Origin: Lachnospira eligens
Lineage (GTDB): Bacteria > Bacillota > Clostridia > Lachnospirales > Lachnospiraceae
Direction: 5' to 3'
NCBI RefSeq assembly: GCF_009680455.1
Contig: NZ_WKRD01000011.1
Span: 1-64,000 of the forward strand
Length of the DNA: 64,000 nucleotides
A program made the position numbers and the translations under genes. Positions 53,244-62,097 of the stretch are shown piece by piece (positions within the stretch are counted from its first letter, which is position 1; each line of letters begins with the position of its first letter). The notes under the pieces were generated by a model that saw nothing but the letters and a program-made list of their open reading frames with translations, ran no database searches and was not told the origin of the DNA.

Positions 53244-53608
53244 GTTTATGCTTCATTATGGTTTTGAACTAACCTGACATAATTTTTAACTATCTTTTGA
53301 TTGATAAAATAATTCGTCGCTTTTTTCGTCGCTTTTTATGTGTCGAAAAAGGCATCGAATTATTCTAATTATACATCTAACTCGACATTGACAAGTTAAA
53401 CAACAAATCAAATCTCTTTATAACTCATATTGTAGTTAATTCATTTTATTTAAGTCCCATTCTAATATAAGGCTTATTTTTACATAAGGCACAAAGATTA
53501 TTTAGAGCTATTGAATGGTTGTTGCCAAACCGATGCCATAGAAATATTAATTTTCTTATGTTTCAAAAATACAATAATGTATCAAGAAACAATTCAAAAT
53601 ATCCATTT
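53244..53608. other. Gene-free junction sequence
   Basis: A+T-rich, no supportable gene. AATAATTCG (53308) and CGAATTATT (53356) form an inverted repeat around GTCGCTTTTTTCGTCGC. ATAAAATAATTCGTCGC (53304-53320) is an exact inverse of 30386-30402. It lies where the relaxase gene would be expected. Confidence 0.5.
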
Positions 53609-53974
53609 CTATTTATCACTATTTTTATTGTAGTTAGAGATATTTTCTAATAAATATCGCGATACAAAATAAGGATTATTTTCATTTTTTAATAGTTCAA
53701 TCAGAACAGCATCTTCATCAGTTTCCAAAACCCTATATTTATCGCCTTGCCTAAGAAATACACCTTCATTACTCTTTGCATCACGCATGATTGTATAAAC
53801 AGCATCAGATTTATTTTCCTTACTTTTTACCTTATTCCATAATCTTTCTCCACCCTTAACAGCAAGTCCTCCTATAATCGCTCCCCCACCAGCTATTAAC
53901 GCCACTAGATTTCTTGGTCCTCCTACTTTCTTTGCAAATGTCGTAAGTAATTGATATCCGCCTAAATTACTCAT
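53609..53974 (-). CDS. Small hypothetical protein closing the Gabija-like operon
   Basis: A 121-residue protein. A glycine-rich hydrophobic segment, LVALIAGGGAIIGGLAVKGG near 22-41, could span a membrane; then a basic KVKSKENKSD linker and a compact beta-rich part (YTIMRDAKSNEGVFLRQGDK). It follows the helicase gene after 21 bases. Not recognised; possible membrane anchor or accessory of the system. Confidence 0.6.
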   Translation of the reverse strand: MSNLGGYQLLTTFAKKVGGPRNLVALIAGGGAIIGGLAVKGGERLWNKVKSKENKSDAVYTIMRDAKSNEGVFLRQGDKYRVLETDEDAVLIELLKNENNPYFVSRYLLENISNYNKNSDK

Positions 53975-53995
53975 GAAAATTCATTCCTTTCTACT

Positions 53996-55336
53996 TCAAA
54001 TATATCCTTCAAAGAATTCCATTATTTTCGATTTTGTGTATTTATTCTCAACCTCATTTAATATGTATATAGACAATTCATTCAACGAACGAGTAAGTGC
54101 AACATAAAGTTTATTCTTTGTCTTATTTGTCTCAGTATCATCATTAAATAAATACTCTGCTAAATCATTTGTAAGAATAAATAAGCACTTTTCGCCTTCC
54201 ATACCTTTTATGTAATCTATTGACTTTACATAAATCTTACCTGTTTGTTTTAGCGCACTTTCATCCTCAAAAACATTTATGATAATACCATATCTCCTTG
54301 AATCTATTTTTTCATACTTTCCCAACAATGCCATTGCATCACTTTTCTTTCCAGTATTTCTATACTTTTCAAGCATTTTTCTAGCATAATAATATGCTGC
54401 TTTCTTTACAGCCATTATGTCTTTATTCGGATGATTCTCTAACAACAATGGTTCAAGTTCTTCAGCCAAATTATCTCTCATATTATTTTTTTGATAATCG
54501 TGTGTTTCATATATCCCCTGTTTTTTGGATATATACATCAAATCATATTTGTTGTTTTCAATTAATGTATGGCAATCAATTTCGCTTTCAAAATATACTG
54601 ACAATTGACCATATTCCTTTTCTGATTTCTGTTTTTCATTTTCATCTACAAGATGATTTGACAGTTGTAAATGCAGTTGCGGACATCTATAGCATTCAGA
54701 TATATACCTAACATTTTGTTCATATGTTTCCATAAGATTTCTTAAACAATTAAATCCTTTTAAATCTTGCTTTGGATCTCCCATAAGTGTCAGAGGAATT
54801 CCCATTCTACTCAATTCCTCAATAATTTCTTGCATATGTTTATCTATATCCTGTACCTCATCCACGCAAATTGCACCGCAATACTTAGAGAATGCATTTT
54901 TAATTATCATCCTACCTTCTTTTATGCTTTTTGTGTCCTTTGATTTTTTACATAATATCCATTTGGCATGTTCTGGAATTACTGTTTGGTGAAGTACATT
55001 CATATCATCAAGTCTTTTAATTTTTGCATTTCTATATTTTGCATCTTGTGGTAATTTCGCAACAGAAATTTTTTCATATCTTTTTTCATAAAGGAGATGA
55101 TAATATGGCTTTATTATTTCCTTGTATAAAAACGAATGAATTGTACTAACAATTATACTTTCCGGAATCTGCACATAATGTTCACATAGCTTTTTACGAA
55201 TACAGTCCACAGCACTATTAGTAAATGCAACACAATATATTTTCTTTTCCTCATCAATCTGATTACGAAGAAATATTATTTTATCAGACATTTTTGTTGT
55301 CTTTCCAGCTCCTGCACCTGCTATATTTATTTCCAC
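53996..55336 (-). CDS. gajB: UvrD-like helicase, Gabija GajB-like
   Basis: A 446-residue helicase. Walker A GAGAGKTTK at the very N-terminus, VAFTNSAVD, motif II ICVDEVQDID, motif III LMGDPKQDLKGF, motif V DYIKGMEGEKCLF and motif VI KLYVALTRSLNEL. It lies 13 bases after the OLD-family nuclease gene; that gene order and domain pairing define Gabija and the related class 2 OLD pairs. It is slightly shorter than the GajB length I recall (about 490). Confidence 0.8.
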   Translation of the reverse strand: MEINIAGAGAGKTTKMSDKIIFLRNQIDEEKKIYCVAFTNSAVDCIRKKLCEHYVQIPESIIVSTIHSFLYKEIIKPYYHLLYEKRYEKISVAKLPQDAKYRNAKIKRLDDMNVLHQTVIPEHAKWILCKKSKDTKSIKEGRMIIKNAFSKYCGAICVDEVQDIDKHMQEIIEELSRMGIPLTLMGDPKQDLKGFNCLRNLMETYEQNVRYISECYRCPQLHLQLSNHLVDENEKQKSEKEYGQLSVYFESEIDCHTLIENNKYDLMYISKKQGIYETHDYQKNNMRDNLAEELEPLLLENHPNKDIMAVKKAAYYYARKMLEKYRNTGKKSDAMALLGKYEKIDSRRYGIIINVFEDESALKQTGKIYVKSIDYIKGMEGEKCLFILTNDLAEYLFNDDTETNKTKNKLYVALTRSLNELSIYILNEVENKYTKSKIMEFFEGYI

Positions 55337-55349
55337 TTTGTAACACCTC

Positions 55350-57095
55350 TTATGAAAGAAAATCTATAACCTCTTGTATGTGTTTTGGCATTTGAAATCC
55401 TTCTAACTCTCCAACTGCTAAATCCTTGCAAATTGTAAACATATCTGATGCTTTTGCATTTTTCCACGCTTCCGTAAGTTCTTCAAGTGTCATATTGCTC
55501 CATCCAAAAACATCGCCATATTTTTTCTTCAACAGCTTAAAGTTATTACCCGTATTTACAATTTCCGGTTCTAAAGTATAATATTCTGTTGTCCTAACAC
55601 ATATCTCCTTATCATCGTTATATTTATTATGTTGCTCTTTTGCATTAGGTTGATTATCATAATCACGAATAATACCTAGTTTATTACATGAACCTTCATT
55701 AATTTTTTTCCAAATATTCATTATTTTTTCAAAGCCTTTATGAAATGACAGTACTTCAATATCACTTAATTTTTCTTGTGAGTCAAGATACGAACGAATT
55801 AATAATTCTTCCGATATTCCCTCAAACAAAATACACTTGTTAGAGAAAAACAGTTTAAAGAGATCCAAATTAGGATTCTTTGCTAAATATGCAAAATCTT
55901 CTTCATCCAATTCATCTACAAATGAATAAGCCTTTCCATTATGTAGAACTACCACATTTTTCAAATTCATCTTATTAATAAATTCTGTACTATGCGTAGA
56001 ATAAAACAACTGGATTTTTTTATTTTTATTTGTAAATGCTTTCAAAAAGCTTACCATTAGTCTAACATTATTAATACATAAATGCGCTTCTGGTTCCTCT
56101 ATAGTCAAAACATTCAAAGCAGTATCTGTTTTCTTTCCAAGTAATGAATTAATTAGTACAAATAACAATACCAAATTGCGATACCCCAATCCTTGCATTG
56201 ACAATTCTTCTTCTGCATATCCCAATCGTACACTATTCAAAATAGATTGCATGGGCGGCATGTTAGGAAGAATATTTATATGCGAAAAAAATTTCTTTGC
56301 TTCCTCCATCTCTGATATTTCTTGCCAATTGATTATGTCATTAATATCACTAATTTCCTTTAATGATTCAAAAAAATGACTATACTCTTTTTCTATTATC
56401 AATTTATCCTGATCTGAAAGTCCTTCTTTCAATAAATCGACCAAAGCTTTCGATCCTAATTGATTTTTTGTTCTTGAAAAATCATCTCTTTCTGCTTCAA
56501 GAGCCTCATACTTGAATGTTTTCAATGTATCATACGAAATATTTCTACCATCAGGAATTTTTATTGAATAATTATAATATTCTACAGGCAAAAGGTTCAT
56601 TTTAACTTTTCTCAAATTTTCTTCATTAATTTCATTCTGAGATACGACTTCTTTTACCACTCTAAAAATATCTTCGCAATTCTTAGGAATAAATTCATAT
56701 TTTAATCCGTATTGAATTTTATCATCTGCAATTGCATATGACATATCCTTAACATAATATTCCTCTGGACCATTTGCCTGAATATTTACTTCGACACTTA
56801 CTATCGGTAATAATTTTATAAATTGCTCAACAGTAATTTTATCATCCTTAATTTCTTTCTGGATTTCAATAATTTTCTTATAGTAACGCTCTTTACTTTC
56901 ATTGTTTATGTCAGTCCATGACAATCTTTTACTCGTATGTGTATTATCATCGGTCAAAAAAGGAAGTGTAATCGCTTTTAAAAAATTACTCTTACCACTA
57001 TTGTTTTCCCCTATAACTGCAACTGTATCTGATAATCCTATATCAATATCTTTCAAATTTCTATAATTACATATTTTTACATATGCTATCTTCAA
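55350..57095 (-). CDS. gajA: OLD-family ATPase/TOPRIM nuclease, Gabija GajA-like
   Basis: A 581-residue protein. ABC-type ATPase: Walker A GENNSGKSNFL near 29, signature ELSMQGLGYRNL, Walker B NVLTIEEPEAHL and STHSTEFI. The TOPRIM nuclease starts near 405: CILFEGISEELLI with catalytic Glu, then GIIRDYDNQ with the Asp pair. The start is TTG at 57095, with GGAAG seven bases upstream. In Gabija this nickase acts on invading DNA and is released when nucleotides fall. Length fits GajA (about 580). Confidence 0.85.
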   Translation of the reverse strand: MKIAYVKICNYRNLKDIDIGLSDTVAVIGENNSGKSNFLKAITLPFLTDDNTHTSKRLSWTDINNESKERYYKKIIEIQKEIKDDKITVEQFIKLLPIVSVEVNIQANGPEEYYVKDMSYAIADDKIQYGLKYEFIPKNCEDIFRVVKEVVSQNEINEENLRKVKMNLLPVEYYNYSIKIPDGRNISYDTLKTFKYEALEAERDDFSRTKNQLGSKALVDLLKEGLSDQDKLIIEKEYSHFFESLKEISDINDIINWQEISEMEEAKKFFSHINILPNMPPMQSILNSVRLGYAEEELSMQGLGYRNLVLLFVLINSLLGKKTDTALNVLTIEEPEAHLCINNVRLMVSFLKAFTNKNKKIQLFYSTHSTEFINKMNLKNVVVLHNGKAYSFVDELDEEDFAYLAKNPNLDLFKLFFSNKCILFEGISEELLIRSYLDSQEKLSDIEVLSFHKGFEKIMNIWKKINEGSCNKLGIIRDYDNQPNAKEQHNKYNDDKEICVRTTEYYTLEPEIVNTGNNFKLLKKKYGDVFGWSNMTLEELTEAWKNAKASDMFTICKDLAVGELEGFQMPKHIQEVIDFLS

Positions 57096-57121
57096 ATTTT
57101 CACTTCCTTTTAAATTCTACT

Positions 57122-57799
57122 TTAAAGTACCAATTTATCAATAATATCTTGCACCTTCTCCGACTGTATCAGCATCCTCATCTTCTCATCCCCACATTCA
57201 ACCTCAGGCTTACCACACCTCAGATTATCCGGATGCTCTGACACACAACAATCTTTATACCAGCATTCACCCATAAGAGTTCCTTTAACAGACCACTTCT
57301 CATTTTGTGTAAATTCACCAACCAATGACTTAATCACACGTTCTGTAGAATATCTCTTAAATCCAGCTATGTACTGTAATGTTTTCTTATCATCAATCCT
57401 TGATAAATCTATTCTGTGATTCTCAACTGCCGCCAAAACTTTATCACGGATTTTTATTTTATCGGTCTTTCCGGTGCCTGTCCATTCTACCAGCTTATCA
57501 AATGCAAGAATCAGGTACTCAAAACAAATCATATCCAGAATTACAATCTTTCCTTCCGACGTATCTGTTATTGATTTCAACATACGATACTTGTTGCGAA
57601 TGTCCTGATTATCAACCACATAATCAAACGCAACGAAGTATTCATCTCCATCTTCAGTCTCCAAGTCTATTAATGCATCCAGTAAACCCTGATTGCTCCC
57701 TTTACTCTCAACTACAAGTTCATTGTCAAAAAAAAGCTGATTAACTAATTTCCAGAAGTGAAGTCCTGCACCGGTATCCTCTGTCCATAAATATCTCAT
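57122..57799 (-). CDS. Hypothetical protein, possible TOPRIM-like domain plus Cys cluster
   Basis: A 225-residue protein not assigned to a family. The N-terminus MRYLWTEDTGAGLHFWKLVN with a later FVAFDYVVDNQDI has the acidic spacing of a TOPRIM/DUF4435-like nuclease fold (inference). The C-terminal third has ECWYKDCCVSEHPDNLRCGK and VECGDEK, a likely zinc cluster. Its ATG lies one base after the stop of the ATPase gene, and the OLD nuclease gene follows after 26 bases. Confidence 0.6.
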   Translation of the reverse strand: MRYLWTEDTGAGLHFWKLVNQLFFDNELVVESKGSNQGLLDALIDLETEDGDEYFVAFDYVVDNQDIRNKYRMLKSITDTSEGKIVILDMICFEYLILAFDKLVEWTGTGKTDKIKIRDKVLAAVENHRIDLSRIDDKKTLQYIAGFKRYSTERVIKSLVGEFTQNEKWSVKGTLMGECWYKDCCVSEHPDNLRCGKPEVECGDEKMRMLIQSEKVQDIIDKLVL

Positions 57800-57800
57800 A

Positions 57801-58202
57801 TCACAACTCCTCTTCTAGTGTTATCCTGTTATTATCAAACTTCAGCACCTTAAAGCTCTTATCAGATACATTAAGTCCGTCACAATTTCGCAGGAAGAGC
57901 ATATACTGATTTGATAACTCAAAATTAATGAATCTCCTTACATTATCATTAATCAGACAATCTGCATTATCTATCACAATAAAACTATTTCTACACTGTT
58001 TTATTGCTTCTAAAAAATCATCTGATTTGTAGTTAAATAGCTTGATTGCTTTGTATTCATCTGTCAATCTTATATCTTCCAACATTTCATAAAGTACTGT
58101 TTTACCGGTACCACTGTCTCCACCAACAAGAGTAATTCTGTCATCAAATGTCAAATCATATGAAAATGGAGCTACTTTAAATGTAATATTCTTATAAATC
58201 AT
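57801..58202 (-). CDS. Small P-loop ATPase
   Basis: A 133-residue protein. Walker A LVGGDSGTGKTVLYEML near 22, Walker B-like NSFIVIDNADCL near 75; nothing like an ABC signature or sensor domain, so it is a minimal P-loop protein. I choose the ATG at 58202, with AGGAG eight bases upstream, overlapping the preceding gene by 11 bases. It probably works with the genes on both sides. Confidence 0.7.
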   Translation of the reverse strand: MIYKNITFKVAPFSYDLTFDDRITLVGGDSGTGKTVLYEMLEDIRLTDEYKAIKLFNYKSDDFLEAIKQCRNSFIVIDNADCLINDNVRRFINFELSNQYMLFLRNCDGLNVSDKSFKVLKFDNNRITLEEEL

Positions 58203-58644
58203 CTGCTTCTCTCCTTTCATATTCCTTACTCCACCATGCATTATAACCTCTCCCTCCGGTCACTATATCAGAATCATTGAATCTGATTTGCACATCATCC
58301 GGAATATCAAAAAGCGTTGGCCTCGACATATAAATCTTAATTTTATCCATAGTAAAAATTACTTTAAGAACATTCGGTCCACATTCCTCAACATTTACCA
58401 CCTTATCGGGATGTTTCACAATATTAAGTAATGTCTTACAGCCTGACGATAAATTACGGATTGTACCTAAACCATATTTTGTTTCTATATGTTTATCAGG
58501 TGTCAACTTAGCATCATCTATCTGCTGGATTAAATCAATTTCACTTTGTGTCATTTCTTCATTGCCGGTATTCAGATTGAAGTACAGATCATTCTGAAAT
58601 ATCCAATTTTTTGAATCGCTCTTATTTGTATATATATCTATCAT
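58192..58644 (-). CDS. DUF4869-like hypothetical protein
   Basis: A 150-residue protein. LGTIRNLSSGCKTLLNIVKHPD, VNVEECGPNVLKVIFTM and FNDSDIVTGGRGYNAW follow the DUF4869 pattern as I remember it (conserved SGG/SGCKTL and CG-N). AAAGGAGT precedes the ATG. First gene of a run of six minus-strand genes with gaps of 26 bases or less. Confidence 0.6.
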   Translation of the reverse strand: MIDIYTNKSDSKNWIFQNDLYFNLNTGNEEMTQSEIDLIQQIDDAKLTPDKHIETKYGLGTIRNLSSGCKTLLNIVKHPDKVVNVEECGPNVLKVIFTMDKIKIYMSRPTLFDIPDDVQIRFNDSDIVTGGRGYNAWWSKEYERREADDL

Positions 58645-58713
58645 TTATTGTTACTCCTTTTCGCTGTCACTTCATCCATTTCTATTGTTTATAGATAAAT
58701 AATCTATAAAATA

Positions 58714-59667
58714 TCACCCTCTGTACGATATTTTACTATACCTAAATGCAACATCATTATATTTATACTTTCCACAAAGTAATTGAAAATCTTTCAATAA
58801 TATATGGTTATTTGGACCACTAATAACTTCTTTTATTGGTTTTTCAGATATATCTGATAATTCTAAATGAAAATATGGTACTATGTCATCATTCAAAATA
58901 TTAAAATCAATCTTATTTTTCATCACTTCTACCATTTCATCAAATAGCACGCTTTTATTACGCTCTTCTCCATATATTAATTCTGTTTTTTTCGTAATTG
59001 GATATTTAAAAAACATTCTCCATTCATTTTCCTCTTGAAATGATACATTTTTGTACTGTAATGAATCCATAAAAACCATATTTAGCATTTGAATAAAGAA
59101 AAATATCATATATTCTTCCTGCTTACTATCATCACAATGCAAATTATCTATAATCCATTTACGCAAATTCTTCAACTCATTCAACAAATTATTTGCTTTA
59201 GATATAATAATATCATTTATTTCTTCCACCGTTTTATACTTTACTTTTCCCATTGTTATGATATCTTTGTATTTTCCACTATACTGTGTTAATTCTCTTT
59301 CTGAGAATCCAATAGAAACACCTCTTCCATTATCCGCATAACCTCTCCACTGACTTAACTTGTCACCTTCCTCACAAAAACATATAACAAAATTAGTAAC
59401 CCCACCCTTGTCAAATTCCATTTTAAAATAATCATATGCTAATCTGAAAAGAATCTCCATTCCTCTTTCATCTGTTTCACCCGCAAACTCAAAAGGAAAT
59501 GAATTTTTATAATATACATCCCTCATAGCATATATTATACCTGGAAAAAACATATATACTTCATCGTAATCATTGCTCTTAGTTATATCGCTCATTCTAA
59601 GTTGTCTTCCAGACATAATTCCATACATTTTTTGTGTACTACAATAGTGATACAATATTTTGTCCAT
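58714..59667 (-). CDS. DUF2971-family protein
   Basis: A 317-residue protein. The family core is plain: [25 protein letters not shown], and [21 protein letters not shown] followed by VSIGF, with an ENEWRMFF motif near 215. DUF2971 proteins are frequent in defence islands and abortive-infection contexts; biochemistry unknown. It lies 69 bases upstream of the six-gene run and might share its promoter. Confidence 0.85.
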   Translation of the reverse strand: MDKILYHYCSTQKMYGIMSGRQLRMSDITKSNDYDEVYMFFPGIIYAMRDVYYKNSFPFEFAGETDERGMEILFRLAYDYFKMEFDKGGVTNFVICFCEEGDKLSQWRGYADNGRGVSIGFSERELTQYSGKYKDIITMGKVKYKTVEEINDIIISKANNLLNELKNLRKWIIDNLHCDDSKQEEYMIFFFIQMLNMVFMDSLQYKNVSFQEENEWRMFFKYPITKKTELIYGEERNKSVLFDEMVEVMKNKIDFNILNDDIVPYFHLELSDISEKPIKEVISGPNNHILLKDFQLLCGKYKYNDVAFRYSKISYRG

Positions 59668-60147
59668 TTACTTTTTCCTCATTTTTCACCAATTTCAAAC
59701 CAATACTAAATTATCTTGTTTAAAATCCTAATATTTCGTAACTTTCCAATTTCTACGAGCAAATAAATCATTTTATTTTTATTATATCATCGAAGCTAAT
59801 ATATTCCAAACCAAATTTAAATATTTATGCAGTATTTGCTGTGTCGTATAACTTTTCCATAGTGCATTCACTCCCTCTCCCCGACAATTGCCCGTATGTA
59901 TGTCAAATTTGCTTTTACAAATATGATATCTCTGGCTCTGCCTCATAAAAACCGAGTATACTTACGAATTGCACATAATTATTCGTAAGATTTTACGCTT
60001 GCTTCATATAATTGGGATAATTTTTGAAAATAAAAAGAAATGTGATAATAGAAAATACTTATGACTCTTCTGTTTAGTACTCATTAATATCTGTGGTACT
60101 ATCAAAAACAGGTATCATATAGGTATCACAATAAAAGAAAAAGCTTC
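59668..60147. other. Gene-free stretch with palindromes
   Basis: No supportable gene. CTTACGAAT (59961) and ATTCGTAAG (59981) form an inverted repeat; an overlapping CGTAA/TTACG pair lies at 59984-59997. AGGTATCATATAGGTATCA near 60110-60129 is a short direct repeat similar in spacing to GAGCC or GTACC repeats at the other boundaries. Recombinase or regulator binding sites are possible. Confidence 0.4.
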
Positions 60148-60322
60148 ATAAATAGCTTGTTTACGCCATTTATGAAGCTCTGTTTACTATTCAAACTCTT
60201 GGGCTGAAAGATTTACCTAGCTGTTTCTTGGTACACATTTGTGTGTTTTATTCTTCATATTCATCTTATTTTGCATTTTTGTTTACCTCGTCCAAAATTT
60301 TTAGAGCCAAAATGGAGCCAAA
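60148..60322 (-). other. Element boundary with ~140-bp repeat, copy B
   Basis: GAGCTTCATAAAT and its inverse (60148-60183) give the hairpin with a minus-strand T-run. 60188-60322 repeats 47594-47735, including the QEFE-stop tail (here also interrupted by TAG in CVPRNS-stop) and the closing GAGCCAAAATGGAGCCA (60304-60320). Remnant of the same integrase-type 3' end; the hairpin likely terminates the HEPN-gene transcript. Confidence 0.6.
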
Positions 60323-60330
60323 ACTTTCCA

Positions 60331-61623
60331 TTACAATGGCGAAGCCGAATTGATTATTATCGCCTCAGAAATATATCTCATTAGTGGAATTTCCATTGTT
60401 AATTCTTGGCTATTTGCAAAAGGATTATATACACCTCTTTCACTTAAACGACTTTCATTCGATTTACTATGTACTAATGCATTTCTAGTCTTATATATCC
60501 TTGCTGCTAACTTTTTAAACACTTTTTCATTTGAAGCATCTCTTAAATCAACAGTATCTCCTTTTGAAAAACTAACCTCTGATGATTTATAATAATCCAC
60601 AATAGAATTACTAAATTCTGTCAAGTCATTAATCAACTCACTTATATTAACAAATTTTTTCAATGTCAATTCTAGTGCTTCCAATTCTGAGCCTTGAAAC
60701 TCTTCCTTATTTTGTCTGTTTTTCTTTTTTATTAAATCCACAATCTTAACGATATCTTTCGTCCTTTTTGCCGAAAAACCGGGGTGCTGTATAATATGCT
60801 GCACACTTTTGAAAATATCTTCGTTATACACTTCTTCATAAAAATGTTCCATTATATGATAAAATCCTACAAACTTTACAAAAGGTTCCTCAGAAGTTAA
60901 TGCCATATAATATTGTTCAACTAATTGCTCTTTATACAAAAGTTGAGGTGCCATAAGTTCTGAAACATTCTGAATTCTTCTTCTTGGCAAAACATTTCTT
61001 TGTGGAAATAAATCATCTATTTCTGTTACCGCTTTAAATACAAAATCAAAATTATATGCAATGTTGAATAAATACGATTTAGCATACCTTTGTAATTGCT
61101 CCCTATTCTTTTTTGTATTCGTTTCTATATATACCGCCAATGGTAAACGTGTAATCATTTTTATCAAGCTAAATATGTCTTTTTCTGCTAAAGTTTCACA
61201 CCTACGTTCAAAAATCTGAGATGGAATACTAGAAAAGACTCTTTTTCTTACATCAAAGTCTTTAATAACATACCAAATCAATTGTCTCGAGATTTCATGA
61301 AACGAATATGTAATATCAGCCTCTTCATCACTTACAATTAATTCCGTCAATTTATCCTCAAGCCCTATGGAAAAACGTCGTCTTGAATCAACATCTGGTA
61401 TATCAACAACTGATTCATAACTATTTCCATCACATATCGAATATCTCTCAAAATCATATTGTTCTGCTTGCTGCCTTAAATCATTATAATTGTCTATTGT
61501 ATATATGTACTCCTGTGTCGCAATAATGTATGAGATTTTATTATTATCATAATTAAATTGCAATCTATTTTTGCAATTTCCTAACATTCTAGAAACTTTT
61601 TCGCAAAATTCATTCCATTCCAT
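60331..61623 (-). CDS. HEPN-like defence protein (hypothetical)
   Basis: A 430-residue protein with no named family. The N-terminal 110 residues are mixed; the middle is helical; near residue 380, ARIYKTRNALVHSKSNE carries an Arg-Asn-x3-His (RN-ALVH) motif, the active site of HEPN RNases. This architecture resembles ApeA-like abortive-infection proteins. It occupies the same slot between relaxase remnant and ~140-bp tail as the RT-SLATT genes in the other element. Confidence 0.6.
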   Translation of the reverse strand: MEWNEFCEKVSRMLGNCKNRLQFNYDNNKISYIIATQEYIYTIDNYNDLRQQAEQYDFERYSICDGNSYESVVDIPDVDSRRRFSIGLEDKLTELIVSDEEADITYSFHEISRQLIWYVIKDFDVRKRVFSSIPSQIFERRCETLAEKDIFSLIKMITRLPLAVYIETNTKKNREQLQRYAKSYLFNIAYNFDFVFKAVTEIDDLFPQRNVLPRRRIQNVSELMAPQLLYKEQLVEQYYMALTSEEPFVKFVGFYHIMEHFYEEVYNEDIFKSVQHIIQHPGFSAKRTKDIVKIVDLIKKKNRQNKEEFQGSELEALELTLKKFVNISELINDLTEFSNSIVDYYKSSEVSFSKGDTVDLRDASNEKVFKKLAARIYKTRNALVHSKSNESRLSERGVYNPFANSQELTMEIPLMRYISEAIIINSASPL

Positions 61624-61737
61624 CTAATCTACCTCCAATTACAAAGAGCACTCGTATCTTTACTTAATAATATATTCTACTACAACAAACTTCATTTTGA
61701 AAGAATCTATCAATATTAGATTATTCAACTCTCATAC

Positions 61738-62076
61738 CTAAAAAAACTCCCTAGCCATCATCTCCGCAGTAGCCCGGTTATACCCCTTCTTCAAATACCC
61801 CTGCACAATCGTCCCAAACATACCCTTGACCATATTATCCTCAATATCACAATATGCCTGCATCTCCCCAGACAAAGCCATTGCCACATACTCTATTGGC
61901 TTGTTATCCAACAACCTATGCAGCTTCGTCAGTGACTGCTCTGTTGTCCTCAGAGCAGCCTCCACTTCTTCGCACTTTATCCGCAACATATTTCCATCTG
62001 TAAACCACACTTCAACATAGCCGTTATCCATGTTATAAGCACATTCTACGATATTATCCATTCGATTATCTTTCAT
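61738..62076 (-). CDS. DUF6061-like hypothetical protein
   Basis: A 112-residue protein. The N-terminus ECAYNMDNGYVEVWFTDGN and LRIKCEEVEAAL fits the short DUF6061 fold; the C-terminal GYLKKGYNRATAEMMAREFF is helical. It sits 21 bases after the relaxase remnant stop, the usual neighbour in mobilizable elements. A second relative may be the 88-residue protein at 52977. Confidence 0.65.
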   Translation of the reverse strand: MKDNRMDNIVECAYNMDNGYVEVWFTDGNMLRIKCEEVEAALRTTEQSLTKLHRLLDNKPIEYVAMALSGEMQAYCDIEDNMVKGMFGTIVQGYLKKGYNRATAEMMAREFF

Positions 62077-62097
62077 ATCATCAATCCATCCTTCCCA

